From the NCBI GenBank assembly GCA_050291365.1, contig JBNKJS010000007.1, positions 66,992 to 130,991 on the forward strand: 64,000 nt of DNA, written 5' to 3'. The notes below the pieces were generated by a model. It was given only the letters and a program-made list of their open reading frames with translations. It was not told the DNA's origin and made no database searches. Origin of the DNA: JAAGZL01 sp050291365. Lineage in GTDB: Bacteria > Pseudomonadota > Gammaproteobacteria > Chromatiales > Chromatiaceae. Below, one piece after another: positions 33,614-41,212 of this stretch; within the stretch, counting starts at the first letter, position 1; each line of letters starts with the position of its first letter. Position numbers and translations under genes: made by a program.

Positions 33614-34653
33614 AGGATCCACTCCTGCTTTAACTCAAGAGGTCCCATCGGGGCCACCTCGATACAGCGGGTTGTTGCATCTTGATTCCGTATCTCCACA
33701 CCCACAACATCTTCGGCCTTGCCCTTACTGTAGCGGGCCAGGATTCTAGCAGCCAGTTCTAGGTTCTGCTCAGATGCCTCTCCATCAATCAGCGCCAATG
33801 GCCCAGGATGGCTTGTAGTCCTTAAGCTGACATATTGATTGCGATACCCCTGCAAAAAATTTCCCTCTCCCTCCTCCCTGGAGATAATCAACTTAAAATC
33901 GGGACTTGGTCTCAGATGCCGCCCCACCTTGAGCAGCATGATATCGTCCATCTCATAGCTCTTCTCCCCCCGTGATTGCCACAGATCGGCCAGCTTGGCC
34001 GAATACTGGGCGTCGGTCAGAAAACAGCAGCCACCGGCCGGTTGGGCATAATCCTCAAATCCAAACTTCTTGGCCAGGGCCATTTGCGGTTTTCTGGTAC
34101 GACCACTAAAGTCATAAAGCCTTTCCCGATCCACCCAACCTTCACGCTCCGGCAGGGTCTCTGGGAGATTTCTCGCGCACAGCGGACGCAGCAAAAGGTC
34201 ATTCGCCCCTGAACCTCGGGCAATAACCGGCATGGTGTCTTTACGTTGGGACATTGGCCTCTGGCCTATCACCTCACCGGTGATAATAAAATCGAAGCCA
34301 TTCTCTTTGATCCATTCATGGGCCTTCTTCACCATAAATATCTTGCAGTCCAAACAGGGGTTCATGTTGGCCCCATACCCATGTTTGGGATTGAATAGCA
34401 CCTCCTTGTACTCCTCAATGATATCTATAATGTGCAGTTTCATTCCCAACTGCTCTGCCACCCACAAGGAATTGTTACGCTTGGGTTTATTTCTATCCTT
34501 TTTGCGAATGGCATGGGTATGCCCCTCCACACAGAATCCGGTGTAGAAATTTATCCCCTCTACGTGCACACCCTGCTCCTGAATAACCCGGGCAGCCAGA
34601 AGAGAGTCCAGGCCGCCGGAGATAAGGGCTACTGCTTTGCGTTTTTCACTCAT
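33610..34653 (-). CDS. PP-loop thiolase-like protein (MnmA-related) with NFACT-R-like C-terminus
   Basis: 347 residues. The PP-loop ATP-pyrophosphatase signature is SGGLDS (12-17). Like tRNA 2-thiouridylases it has a pair of cysteines in NPCLDC (C100, C103) and a later reactive-type pair in AGGCCF (C209, C210). The last third (about 232-345, MLLKVGRHLRPSPDFKLIISREEGEGN) resembles the NFACT RNA-binding module. The architecture suggests a tRNA-thiolating enzyme distinct from MnmA and ThiI. It overlaps the TusA-like gene and then the CDF gene. Start at ATG 34653; a TTG at 34671 is possible. Family likely; exact substrate unknown. Confidence 0.75.
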   Translation of the reverse strand: MSEKRKAVALISGGLDSLLAARVIQEQGVHVEGINFYTGFCVEGHTHAIRKKDRNKPKRNNSLWVAEQLGMKLHIIDIIEEYKEVLFNPKHGYGANMNPCLDCKIFMVKKAHEWIKENGFDFIITGEVIGQRPMSQRKDTMPVIARGSGANDLLLRPLCARNLPETLPEREGWVDRERLYDFSGRTRKPQMALAKKFGFEDYAQPAGGCCFLTDAQYSAKLADLWQSRGEKSYEMDDIMLLKVGRHLRPSPDFKLIISREEGEGNFLQGYRNQYVSLRTTSHPGPLALIDGEASEQNLELAARILARYSKGKAEDVVGVEIRNQDATTRCIEVAPMGPLELKQEWIL

Positions 34654-34736
34654 AATCAATTCAAAATCCAAACAGGAGTGGGATTATACTGCATCCGCCA
34701 ACAGGAAGGGCACTCAAAAACAGTTGGATATAACCC

Positions 34737-34964
34737 TCAGCGCCTGTGATGCCTGTGGTGTCCGTGACGTCCGTGGTATCCGTGGTGTCTACGACCGCTG
34801 TAGTAACTTAACGAATAAGTTGGATACGGGGCCCATCCATAGCCGTAGTATCCGCCGTCAACGTATCCTACATTTCCATCATAGCGGTGGTTATAACCGT
34901 GACAACCCGTAACGCCTAGCCCAATTGCCATCAACCCAGCAATAATTAACATCTTCTTGGTCAT
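34737..34964 (-). CDS. Small His/Gly/Tyr-rich lipoprotein
   Basis: 75 residues. The signal MTKKMLIIAGLMAIGLG ends in lipobox VTGC, so the mature protein starts at the cysteine near 21. It is rich in Tyr and Gly in the middle (YVDGGYYGYGWAPYPTYS) and His and Arg at the end (HHGYHGRHGHHRHHRR). GGGAGA lies five bases before the ATG. Such tails can bind metal or polyanions. No known family. It sits just upstream of the PP-loop/TusA/CDF operon on the same strand, 83 bp away, so it may be read with it. Confidence 0.75.
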   Translation of the reverse strand: MTKKMLIIAGLMAIGLGVTGCHGYNHRYDGNVGYVDGGYYGYGWAPYPTYSLSYYSGRRHHGYHGRHGHHRHHRR

Positions 34965-35134
34965 GGTCTTCTCCCATATAAATACCTACATCTGCTCTCA
35001 TAATTTACTTTAGTGGGAGCGTCATGAACCTCTACAGAACAAAAACAGCGCCATGACTTGCCAATACCCTTTTTAGATACCATGCTTGGATAATCGGTAT
35101 AGATTTCTTGCCCAGGATCGAAAGGAGATACCTT

Positions 35135-35518
35135 ATGTATTTCGGAGAGCGACACACCCCTGTGAAGTTAGAGAATGACGACAGAAGAACCGTTATGCGA
35201 CGGCACCTGATCTATTACCTGCGAGTGTGGGACCTCAAAAGCGACAAACTTTTGGGGCATATTGTTGATATCAACACGGGTGGTTTTATGTTGATCAGTG
35301 AGAAGAGGGTTGAGCAGAATAAGGAATTTGACCTGGAGATCCGCTGGAATACCCCCGACGACCAGGAAATAAAGATCCAGTTTCAGGCAGAAAGCCGTTG
35401 GAGCTCAAATGACGTTAACCCCGCCTTTTATGATACCGGCTTTAAATTGGTAGGGCCGTCCGATGATGTATTGGAGCCAATTAGGAAGATGATCGAAGAG
35501 TATGGCTTCCAGGATTAA
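35135..35518 (+). CDS. PilZ-domain protein
   Basis: 127 residues from ATG 35135, with AAGGAG seven bases upstream; a TTG at 35108 is less likely. The c-di-GMP motif is close to canonical: RRTVMRRHL (Arg cluster) and DINTGGFML (D.S..G with Thr for Ser), followed by EFDLEIRW and FQAESRW. It would bind cyclic di-GMP and couple it to a partner; no catalytic domain is attached. Alone between a lipoprotein gene on the other strand and glyQ. Confidence 0.85.
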   Translation: MYFGERHTPVKLENDDRRTVMRRHLIYYLRVWDLKSDKLLGHIVDINTGGFMLISEKRVEQNKEFDLEIRWNTPDDQEIKIQFQAESRWSSNDVNPAFYDTGFKLVGPSDDVLEPIRKMIEEYGFQD

Positions 35519-35546
35519 CTCCTGAAATCGGCAATTTTTCCACAAC

Positions 35547-35612
35547 CGGCGGCCAAATCCATAAAAAACCCATAAAAAAACCCATAAAATAGCGCCGCCG
35601 TTAGCCAAATCC
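35547..35612 (+). repeat. Repeat block upstream of glyQ
   Basis: Three copies of CCATAAAAAAC-like sequence (35559-35589) are flanked by the inverted repeat CGGCGGC (35547-35553) and GCCGCCG (35594-35600) and by direct repeats of GCCAAATCC (35552-35560 and 35604-35612). It lies 55-120 bp before the glyQ start and could fold into a GC-clamped stem or act as a regulator site. Confidence 0.5.
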
Positions 35613-35667
35613 GCCCTTCTAACGCTATACTTGCGCGTTTCTGAATAAGCAGACAAAGGGCTTTTCT

Positions 35668-36606
35668 TTGAATACGCCAACGAACAACAGCAGCCCGGAT
35701 GTATCCACATTCCAGGGTCTAATCTTCGCCCTGGAAAAGTACTGGGCGGATCAAGGTTGCGTCATACTGCAGCCCTACGATATGGAGATGGGTGCCGGCA
35801 CCTTTCACTCCGCAACATTTCTCCGTTCCATCGGCCCAGAGCCTTGGAACTGCGCCTATGTGCAGCCGTCACGTCGACCCACCGATGGCCGCTATGGCGA
35901 GAACCCGAACCGGCTACAGCACTACTATCAATACCAGGTAATCCTGAAACCTTCCCCGGATGATATTCAGGAGCTGTACCTGGGTTCGTTGAAGATGCTC
36001 GGCATAGATCCGCTGGTACATGACATCCGCTTTGTGGAAGACAACTGGGAATCACCCACCCTCGGTGCCTGGGGTCTGGGCTGGGAGGTGTGGCTCAACG
36101 GTATGGAGGTCACCCAGTTCACCTACTTCCAACAGGTAGGCGGCATTGATTGCCGTCCGGTCACCGGAGAGATCACCTACGGACTAGAGCGCATCGCCAT
36201 GTACCTGCAGTCTAAGGAGAGTGTATTTGATCTGATCTGGACCAACGGCCCCCAAGGGCCGGTCACCTACGGCGACGTGTTTCACCAGAACGAGGTAGAG
36301 CAGTCCACCTACAACTTTGAAGTGGCCGATGTGGATTACCTGTTTGGCTATTTCGACCAGTGCGAAAAGGTGTGTCTGGAACTGATCGAGAAAGACCTAC
36401 CCCTTCCGGCCTATGAACAGATCCTAAAGGCGTCCCACACCTTCAACCTGCTGGATGCCCGCCACGCCATCTCGGTAACCGAGCGCCAGCGCTTTATCCT
36501 GCGGGTGCGCACCCTGGCCCGGGCCGTGGCCCAGGCCTATTACGACCGCCGGGAGGCCCTGGGCTTCCCCATGCTAGCTGGAGAAGGAGGCGCCACCAAT
36601 GTCTGA
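35668..36606 (+). CDS. glyQ: Glycyl-tRNA synthetase alpha subunit
   Basis: Class II synthetase subunit that activates glycine; heterotetramer with GlyS. 312 residues from a TTG with AAGGG seven bases upstream. TFQGLIFALEKYWADQGC, QPYDMEMGAGTFHSATFLR, VQPSRRPTDGRYGENPNRLQHYYQ and HDIRFVEDNWESPTLGAWGLGWEVW all match the family. The TTG start adds roughly nine residues to the E. coli length. glyS overlaps by eight bases. Confidence 0.97.
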   Translation: MNTPTNNSSPDVSTFQGLIFALEKYWADQGCVILQPYDMEMGAGTFHSATFLRSIGPEPWNCAYVQPSRRPTDGRYGENPNRLQHYYQYQVILKPSPDDIQELYLGSLKMLGIDPLVHDIRFVEDNWESPTLGAWGLGWEVWLNGMEVTQFTYFQQVGGIDCRPVTGEITYGLERIAMYLQSKESVFDLIWTNGPQGPVTYGDVFHQNEVEQSTYNFEVADVDYLFGYFDQCEKVCLELIEKDLPLPAYEQILKASHTFNLLDARHAISVTERQRFILRVRTLARAVAQAYYDRREALGFPMLAGEGGATNV

Positions 36607-38671
36607 TACACGTGACCTATTGGTGGAGATCGGCACCGAAGAGCTGCCACCCACCGCCCTGGATCGGCTATCCCTGGCATTCATGCAGGGTATTGAAGAT
36701 GGACTGAAATCTGCTGAACTGGGCTTCACTGAGATCAAACGCTACGCCTCTCCCCGGCGGTTAGCGGTTCAGGTCACCGGCCTGGTCACCGCCCAAAAGG
36801 ACCGGGTTGTGGAGCGCAAGGGTCCGGCACTTAAGGCCGCCTTTGATGATGCCGGCAATCCAAGCAAGGCTGCAGAGGGCTTTGCCCGCTCCTGCGGCGT
36901 AAGCGTAGATCAACTGGAACAGCAGGAGACCCCTAAGGGGACCTGGCTGATATTTAATCAGCAGCAGACTGGCAAAAAAACCACCGAGCTTCTACCGGAG
37001 ATCATCGATAAATCCCTCTCCGCACTGCCCATTCCCAAACGCATGCGCTGGGGTTCCCGTAGTGAAGAGTTTGTTCGTCCAGTGCATTGGACGGTGTTGT
37101 TGTTTGGAGATGAGGTGATTCCGGCGGAGATCCTGGGGCAACAGACTGGACGCAGCACCCGAGGCCACCGTTTTCATCATCCAGACGCCATTGAGATCAG
37201 CACCCCAGCCAACTATCTGTCTCAGCTCCAGGACCCAGGCATGGTCTATGCGAATATGGAGCAGCGCAAGGAGATCGTTCGCCAGCAGGTTATGGAAACC
37301 GCTGCAGCCGCTGGTGCCAAGGCCATTATCGATGAAGATCTGCTAAACGAGGTCAACGCCCTTAATGAGTGGCCGGTGCCGGTTATGGGTAGCTTTGATG
37401 AGAGCTTTCTTGAAGTGCCTGCCGAGGCCCTGATCCAGGCCATGCAGGGACATCAAAAATATTTTCCTGTGGTTGCTGAGGATGGCACCCTGCGTCCCAA
37501 CTTCATCACCATCTGCAATATCGAAAGCCAGGATATCGCCCAAGTAAGATCTGGCAACGAACGGGTGATCAGTCCCCGCTTTAAAGACGCCGCCTTCTTC
37601 TGGGAACAGGATCTGAAACAGCCCCTGGATGCCCATCAGGAACGTCTGAAATCTGTTGTGTTTCAAGACAAGCTGGGGACCCTGTACGACAAGGCCCAAC
37701 GGGTGGCAAAACTGGCCCAGGCCATAGCCGAACAGACCGGTACTGATCCTGCCCTGGCCAAACGTGCGGCCGAACTGTGCAAGTGTGATCTCATGACCAA
37801 TATGGTCAACGAATTCCCCAAACTTCAGGGCATCATGGGTAGCTACTATGCCGCCAAGTCCGGGGAGGATACTCAGGTGGCCGCCGCCATGAAAGAGGTC
37901 TATCTGCCCAAACATGCCGGGGACGATCTCCCCGCTGGGGATTGCGGCAGAGCCATCGCCGTGGCCGATCGTTTAGATACCATCATGGGTATCTTTGCCA
38001 TTGGCCAGAAACCTACCGGGGTAAAAGACCCGTTTGGTCTGCGCCGCGCCGCCCTAGGTGTTCTACGCATCATCATCGAGACACCGCTGGATCTGGATCT
38101 TGAGGCCATGCTCAAATTGGCCGCACAGGGTCTTAGCGACAAGGTGGACGCCGCCGCCGCGGTTGCAGAGGTGTTCGACTATATGATGGATCGACTCAAG
38201 GCCTACTACACAGATCGCGGCATAACAGCTGATGTGATCGACGCGGTCCTGGCCTGCCGTCCCACCAGACCGGCAGACTTTGACCTGCGGGTGAAGGCGG
38301 TGACCGAGTTTCGTAAACTTCCAGAGGCCGAAAGTCTCTCCGCCGCCAACAAGCGTATCCGCAACATCCTGAAGAAGAGTGATGAAGAGTATCCAGAGCA
38401 GCCAGATGTCGCCATCTTCGAAGAGGAGTCGGAGAAGATGTTGTACAAAAAGTTAACTGAGCTGACTCCGGTTGTGGAACCACTGTTTGCGGAGGGTGAC
38501 TACACCCAGGCCCTGAAGCTACTTGCTGCCCTGCGCGCAACAGTAGACGGTTTTTTCGACAGCGTAATGGTCAATTGTGAGGACACAAACCTACGCCGCA
38601 ACCGCTTGGCCCTGTTGAGCTCCCTAAGCGCTATGTTCCTCAGCGCCGCCGATCTCTCCAGATTGCAGTAA
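36599..38671 (+). CDS. glyS: Glycyl-tRNA synthetase beta subunit
   Basis: Provides tRNA recognition for the GlyQ/GlyS tetramer. 690 residues, the typical length. The opening LLVEIGTEELPP and the HD-like region near 440-480 (VAVADRLDTIMGIFAIGQKPTGVKDPFGLRRAALGVLRI) are diagnostic, and the C-terminal anticodon-binding part resembles ArgRS (SLSAMFLSAADLSRLQ). ATG lies inside the end of glyQ with GGAGG before it. The stop overlaps the next ATG (TAATG), extending the operon to the MazG-like gene. Confidence 0.97.
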   Translation: MSDTRDLLVEIGTEELPPTALDRLSLAFMQGIEDGLKSAELGFTEIKRYASPRRLAVQVTGLVTAQKDRVVERKGPALKAAFDDAGNPSKAAEGFARSCGVSVDQLEQQETPKGTWLIFNQQQTGKKTTELLPEIIDKSLSALPIPKRMRWGSRSEEFVRPVHWTVLLFGDEVIPAEILGQQTGRSTRGHRFHHPDAIEISTPANYLSQLQDPGMVYANMEQRKEIVRQQVMETAAAAGAKAIIDEDLLNEVNALNEWPVPVMGSFDESFLEVPAEALIQAMQGHQKYFPVVAEDGTLRPNFITICNIESQDIAQVRSGNERVISPRFKDAAFFWEQDLKQPLDAHQERLKSVVFQDKLGTLYDKAQRVAKLAQAIAEQTGTDPALAKRAAELCKCDLMTNMVNEFPKLQGIMGSYYAAKSGEDTQVAAAMKEVYLPKHAGDDLPAGDCGRAIAVADRLDTIMGIFAIGQKPTGVKDPFGLRRAALGVLRIIIETPLDLDLEAMLKLAAQGLSDKVDAAAAVAEVFDYMMDRLKAYYTDRGITADVIDAVLACRPTRPADFDLRVKAVTEFRKLPEAESLSAANKRIRNILKKSDEEYPEQPDVAIFEEESEKMLYKKLTELTPVVEPLFAEGDYTQALKLLAALRATVDGFFDSVMVNCEDTNLRRNRLALLSSLSAMFLSAADLSRLQ

Positions 38672-39006
38672 TGTCGCGCGACTCCTACCAAGAGATGCTG
38701 GCTGCGGTTCAGGCCTTTCACGACAAACACCGCTTTCGTGAAACCGGTGGGGAAGAGATGGCCTACCGCGTCGCTCTGATGGCTGAAGAGCTGGGAGAGA
38801 TCTCCTCCTGTGTCACCAAGGGCAAGAGCAAGACGGCCCTGGCAGAAGAGATTGCAGACCTGCTTATCCTGATTCTGGGTACTGGCATTGCCCAGGACAT
38901 AGATCTGAACCAGGCCTTTTGGGACAAGATGGAAAAACTGATGCAGCGCGAATCCAAGATGATCAATGGCCGCATCCGGGTATCTGAATTCAGGGATATG
39001 GAGTAA
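38671..39006 (+). CDS. MazG-like nucleotide pyrophosphohydrolase
   Basis: 111 residues, all-alpha NTP-PPase type. The metal-binding pattern EExxE followed by ExxD is seen in MAEELGEISSCVTKG and LAEEIADLLILILG, so it probably hydrolyses nucleotide triphosphates to monophosphate and pyrophosphate, perhaps as house-cleaning. The ATG shares one base with the glyS stop, so expression is coupled to glycyl-tRNA synthetase. gmhB begins 18 bp later. Confidence 0.82.
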   Translation: MSRDSYQEMLAAVQAFHDKHRFRETGGEEMAYRVALMAEELGEISSCVTKGKSKTALAEEIADLLILILGTGIAQDIDLNQAFWDKMEKLMQRESKMINGRIRVSEFRDME

Positions 39007-39024
39007 CTACTTACTAACTCTGAA

Positions 39025-39579
39025 ATGCCTATGAAGACTATCATCCTCGACCGAGACGGCGTCATAAACCAGGACTCAGATGCCTACATAAAAAACCAGG
39101 ATGAGTGGATACCCATCCCCGGAAGCCTTGAGGCCATAGCGCGTCTTAGCCAGGCCGGTTACCAAGTTCTGGTGGCCACCAACCAGTCTGGACTGGCCCG
39201 TGGGCTGTTCGACCAGGCAACCCTAGACGCAATCCATCACAAAATGGAATCTGCAGTGGAACAACATGGCGCTAAATTGGATGGTATCTACTACTGCCCA
39301 CACGGTCCGGATGACGGCTGTTCCTGTCGTAAACCGCAACCGGGGCTACTACAACAGATAGGGCTTGATCTGGGGGTAGATCTAAACGAATCCATCCTGG
39401 TAGGTGACAGCCTGCGGGACCTCCAGGCCGCCTCCGCCGTTGGTGCAAAACCCGTTCTGGTACTGACCGGCAAGGGAAGAAAAACCCTTGAGCAGCTCAA
39501 CCAAGAACAACAAATTGATGTTTACCAAAACCTGGCAGACTTTGTAGAGACACTTCTCGCCAGGCCGGTTTCAGATTAA
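39025..39579 (+). CDS. gmhB: D-glycero-beta-D-manno-heptose-1,7-bisphosphate 7-phosphatase
   Basis: HAD phosphatase in the ADP-heptose pathway for lipopolysaccharide inner core. 184 residues. Catalytic ILDRDGVIN with D9 and D11, phosphate-contact VATNQSGLARG, the zinc-binding Cys cluster YYCPHGPDDGCSCRKPQPGLL, and acidic VGDSLRDLQAA are in order. The zinc motif distinguishes GmhB from histidinol phosphatases. Conserved position between glyS and plsC, as in pseudomonads. Confidence 0.94.
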   Translation: MPMKTIILDRDGVINQDSDAYIKNQDEWIPIPGSLEAIARLSQAGYQVLVATNQSGLARGLFDQATLDAIHHKMESAVEQHGAKLDGIYYCPHGPDDGCSCRKPQPGLLQQIGLDLGVDLNESILVGDSLRDLQAASAVGAKPVLVLTGKGRKTLEQLNQEQQIDVYQNLADFVETLLARPVSD

Positions 39580-39590
39580 GGCAAAGACTA

Positions 39591-40316
39591 ATGATACTAA
39601 TCCGCTCAATCATATTTTTTGTTCTGCTGTTAATCAGCACCGTTCTACTTACTATCCCCATAGTTACCATTGGAATGCTGATTCCTTTTCGTCTGCGCTG
39701 TCAAATTGCCAATGCCTGGGGCATCTCTGCCCTCTGGATGTTGGACAAGATCTGTGATCTAAAATATGAGGTTAGGGGATGGGAAAACCTGCCTGAGCAT
39801 TCAGCCATTATCATGGCCAAACATCAGTCCGCCTGGGAGACCCTTGCCATGCGCGGACTCTTCCCGCCCGAACAGGCCTGGATCTTCAAACGCGAACTAT
39901 TATGGATACCCTTTCTAGGCTGGTCTCTGGCAGCGGTTGGTTCCATAAGCATTAACCGCAGCAGTGGTCGTGTTGCCATGCGGCAGGTGGTCTCCAAAGG
40001 CACCAAAAAACTTAAACTGGGACGCCTGGTAATGATCTTCCCGGAAGGAACTAGAGTGGCTCCAGGAGAGCGCAAGCGTTATGGCGTGGGTGGAGGAATC
40101 CTTGCAGAAAAATCAGGTTACCCCATCATACCCGTGGCCCACAACGCCGGTGTGTTCTGGCGACGCCGTGGGGTGAAGAAATACCCAGGGACCATTCAAA
40201 TGGTTATAGGTGAGCCGATCGATCCTAAAGGCAAAACAGCTAACGAGATCATCGCCGAGGTAGAGGAGTGGATTGAGTCGACGGTGGCGGGGTTGCCGCG
40301 AGAGGTTGATCAGTAA
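39591..40316 (+). CDS. plsC: 1-acyl-sn-glycerol-3-phosphate acyltransferase
   Basis: Adds the second acyl chain in phosphatidic acid synthesis at the inner membrane. 241 residues with an N-terminal membrane segment (about 1-30). The catalytic HX4(D/E) motif is HQSAWE, followed by INRSSGRVA, FPEGTRVAPGE and VPVAHNAG, the four acyltransferase blocks. 11 bp after gmhB, so co-transcribed. In related genomes gyrB follows directly, but here a 3.4-kb insertion intervenes. Confidence 0.94.
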   Translation: MILIRSIIFFVLLLISTVLLTIPIVTIGMLIPFRLRCQIANAWGISALWMLDKICDLKYEVRGWENLPEHSAIIMAKHQSAWETLAMRGLFPPEQAWIFKRELLWIPFLGWSLAAVGSISINRSSGRVAMRQVVSKGTKKLKLGRLVMIFPEGTRVAPGERKRYGVGGGILAEKSGYPIIPVAHNAGVFWRRRGVKKYPGTIQMVIGEPIDPKGKTANEIIAEVEEWIESTVAGLPREVDQ

Positions 40317-40332
40317 CCAAACCATAAACGTT

Positions 40333-40352
40333 ATCCCGGTGAAGGCCGGGAT
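40333..40352. repeat. REP-like hairpin after plsC
   Basis: ATCCCGG-tgaagg-CCGGGAT: a seven-bp perfect stem with six-base loop, 17 bp after the plsC stop. This is a widespread type of intergenic palindrome in proteobacteria. There is no T tract directly after it. The remaining bases up to 40566 hold an imperfect GTGAC-N8-GTCAC repeat (40533-40550) and no gene. Confidence 0.6.
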
Positions 40353-40566
40353 CCACGCTTTTAGCTAGTTCTGGATATCTTTTTCTTTGTCCTTAACTCA
40401 CAGAGTAATTTCACTTTTCCCGTGCAGGGACTACAAACCCATTTTCTTGTTTAAAGGAAATTGGTCTAGGATGATGTGAAGGAAATGAACCGCGTTAAAT
40501 TAAATAACTACGGTACGGAACACCGGCGCTGCGTGACTGGTTTGGGTCACCTTGTAATTTGGTTGC

Positions 40567-41181
40567 CTAAGCGTCATTTCTGACTATCTTTCCAGAAGCA
40601 TGACGCAACTCTCTCGCCCACCATTGATAATCACTATCTTCTGATGTAAAGCGCATGTAAGTAACTAAATCACAAAAAGTACCTGGATCAGGATCAATAG
40701 TATTTTGAACAAATTCCTCTAGACTTGAGCCGACCCTTTTAAACTCAAAACCATCGTGATCGAACGAATATATCGCTCCTGGATCTATTTCACTCGTGAC
40801 GACCAAAAGATAATTACCACTGCTAGGGATCTCTCCAATCACTTTATGTGATCCAAACCAAGATGGAAGCGCCTCCTCTTCCTCGTCCTCATCGAGTAAA
40901 TATGTCCAATCAGATAAGTCCGACTCTAGCTCTTCCCACTCTGAAGGGTGGGCTATGTAATATGCTGACTCAAAGCTATCTGGGCAAGAATATAGAGTCA
41001 ATGAGCCAATCGAAGAATAGAATTCATTTAGATCACCCACTTTAGGAATCTGAACACCTGGCCTGGGTGGCTCAATAGAGTGGGTGAATTTTACAAGTTT
41101 GGTACTCTCTTCCGAGCCAATGGCCTCACAGAGGAAGACCCCTTCATGTTCCTGGATTTTTTCAACCAAATTTTTGATCAT
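40567..41181 (-). CDS. SMI1/KNR4-like (SUKH) family protein
   Basis: 204 residues, acidic, no signal peptide. IEPPRPGVQIPKVGDLNEFYSSIGSLTLY matches the start of the SUKH fold (a strand, then an L..FY....G element), and the later YLLVVTSEIDPGAIYSFDHDGFEFKRVGSSLEEFVQNTI gives the typical SUKH C-terminal pattern. SUKH proteins are often immunity proteins for nuclease toxins in polymorphic toxin systems. AAGGA stands before the ATG. It follows the DUF4259-ankyrin gene by 31 bp on the same strand. The region is visibly more AT-rich than the surrounding core genes. The SUKH call is moderate. Confidence 0.65.
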   Translation of the reverse strand: MIKNLVEKIQEHEGVFLCEAIGSEESTKLVKFTHSIEPPRPGVQIPKVGDLNEFYSSIGSLTLYSCPDSFESAYYIAHPSEWEELESDLSDWTYLLDEDEEEEALPSWFGSHKVIGEIPSSGNYLLVVTSEIDPGAIYSFDHDGFEFKRVGSSLEEFVQNTIDPDPGTFCDLVTYMRFTSEDSDYQWWARELRHASGKIVRNDA

Positions 41182-41212
41182 TAATGGTTTTCCTTTTTCA
41201 CATAATGCCCTA

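Noticed and set aside
35519..35667. Glycine riboswitch or T-box upstream of glyQ
   Set aside because: No conserved riboswitch core or specifier/antiterminator pattern; T-boxes are not expected in this group. Only the repeat block is reported.
36599..38671. GlyS as a fusion or broken gene because it overlaps glyQ
   Set aside because: The eight-base overlap with a good ribosome site is the ordinary arrangement of glyQS.
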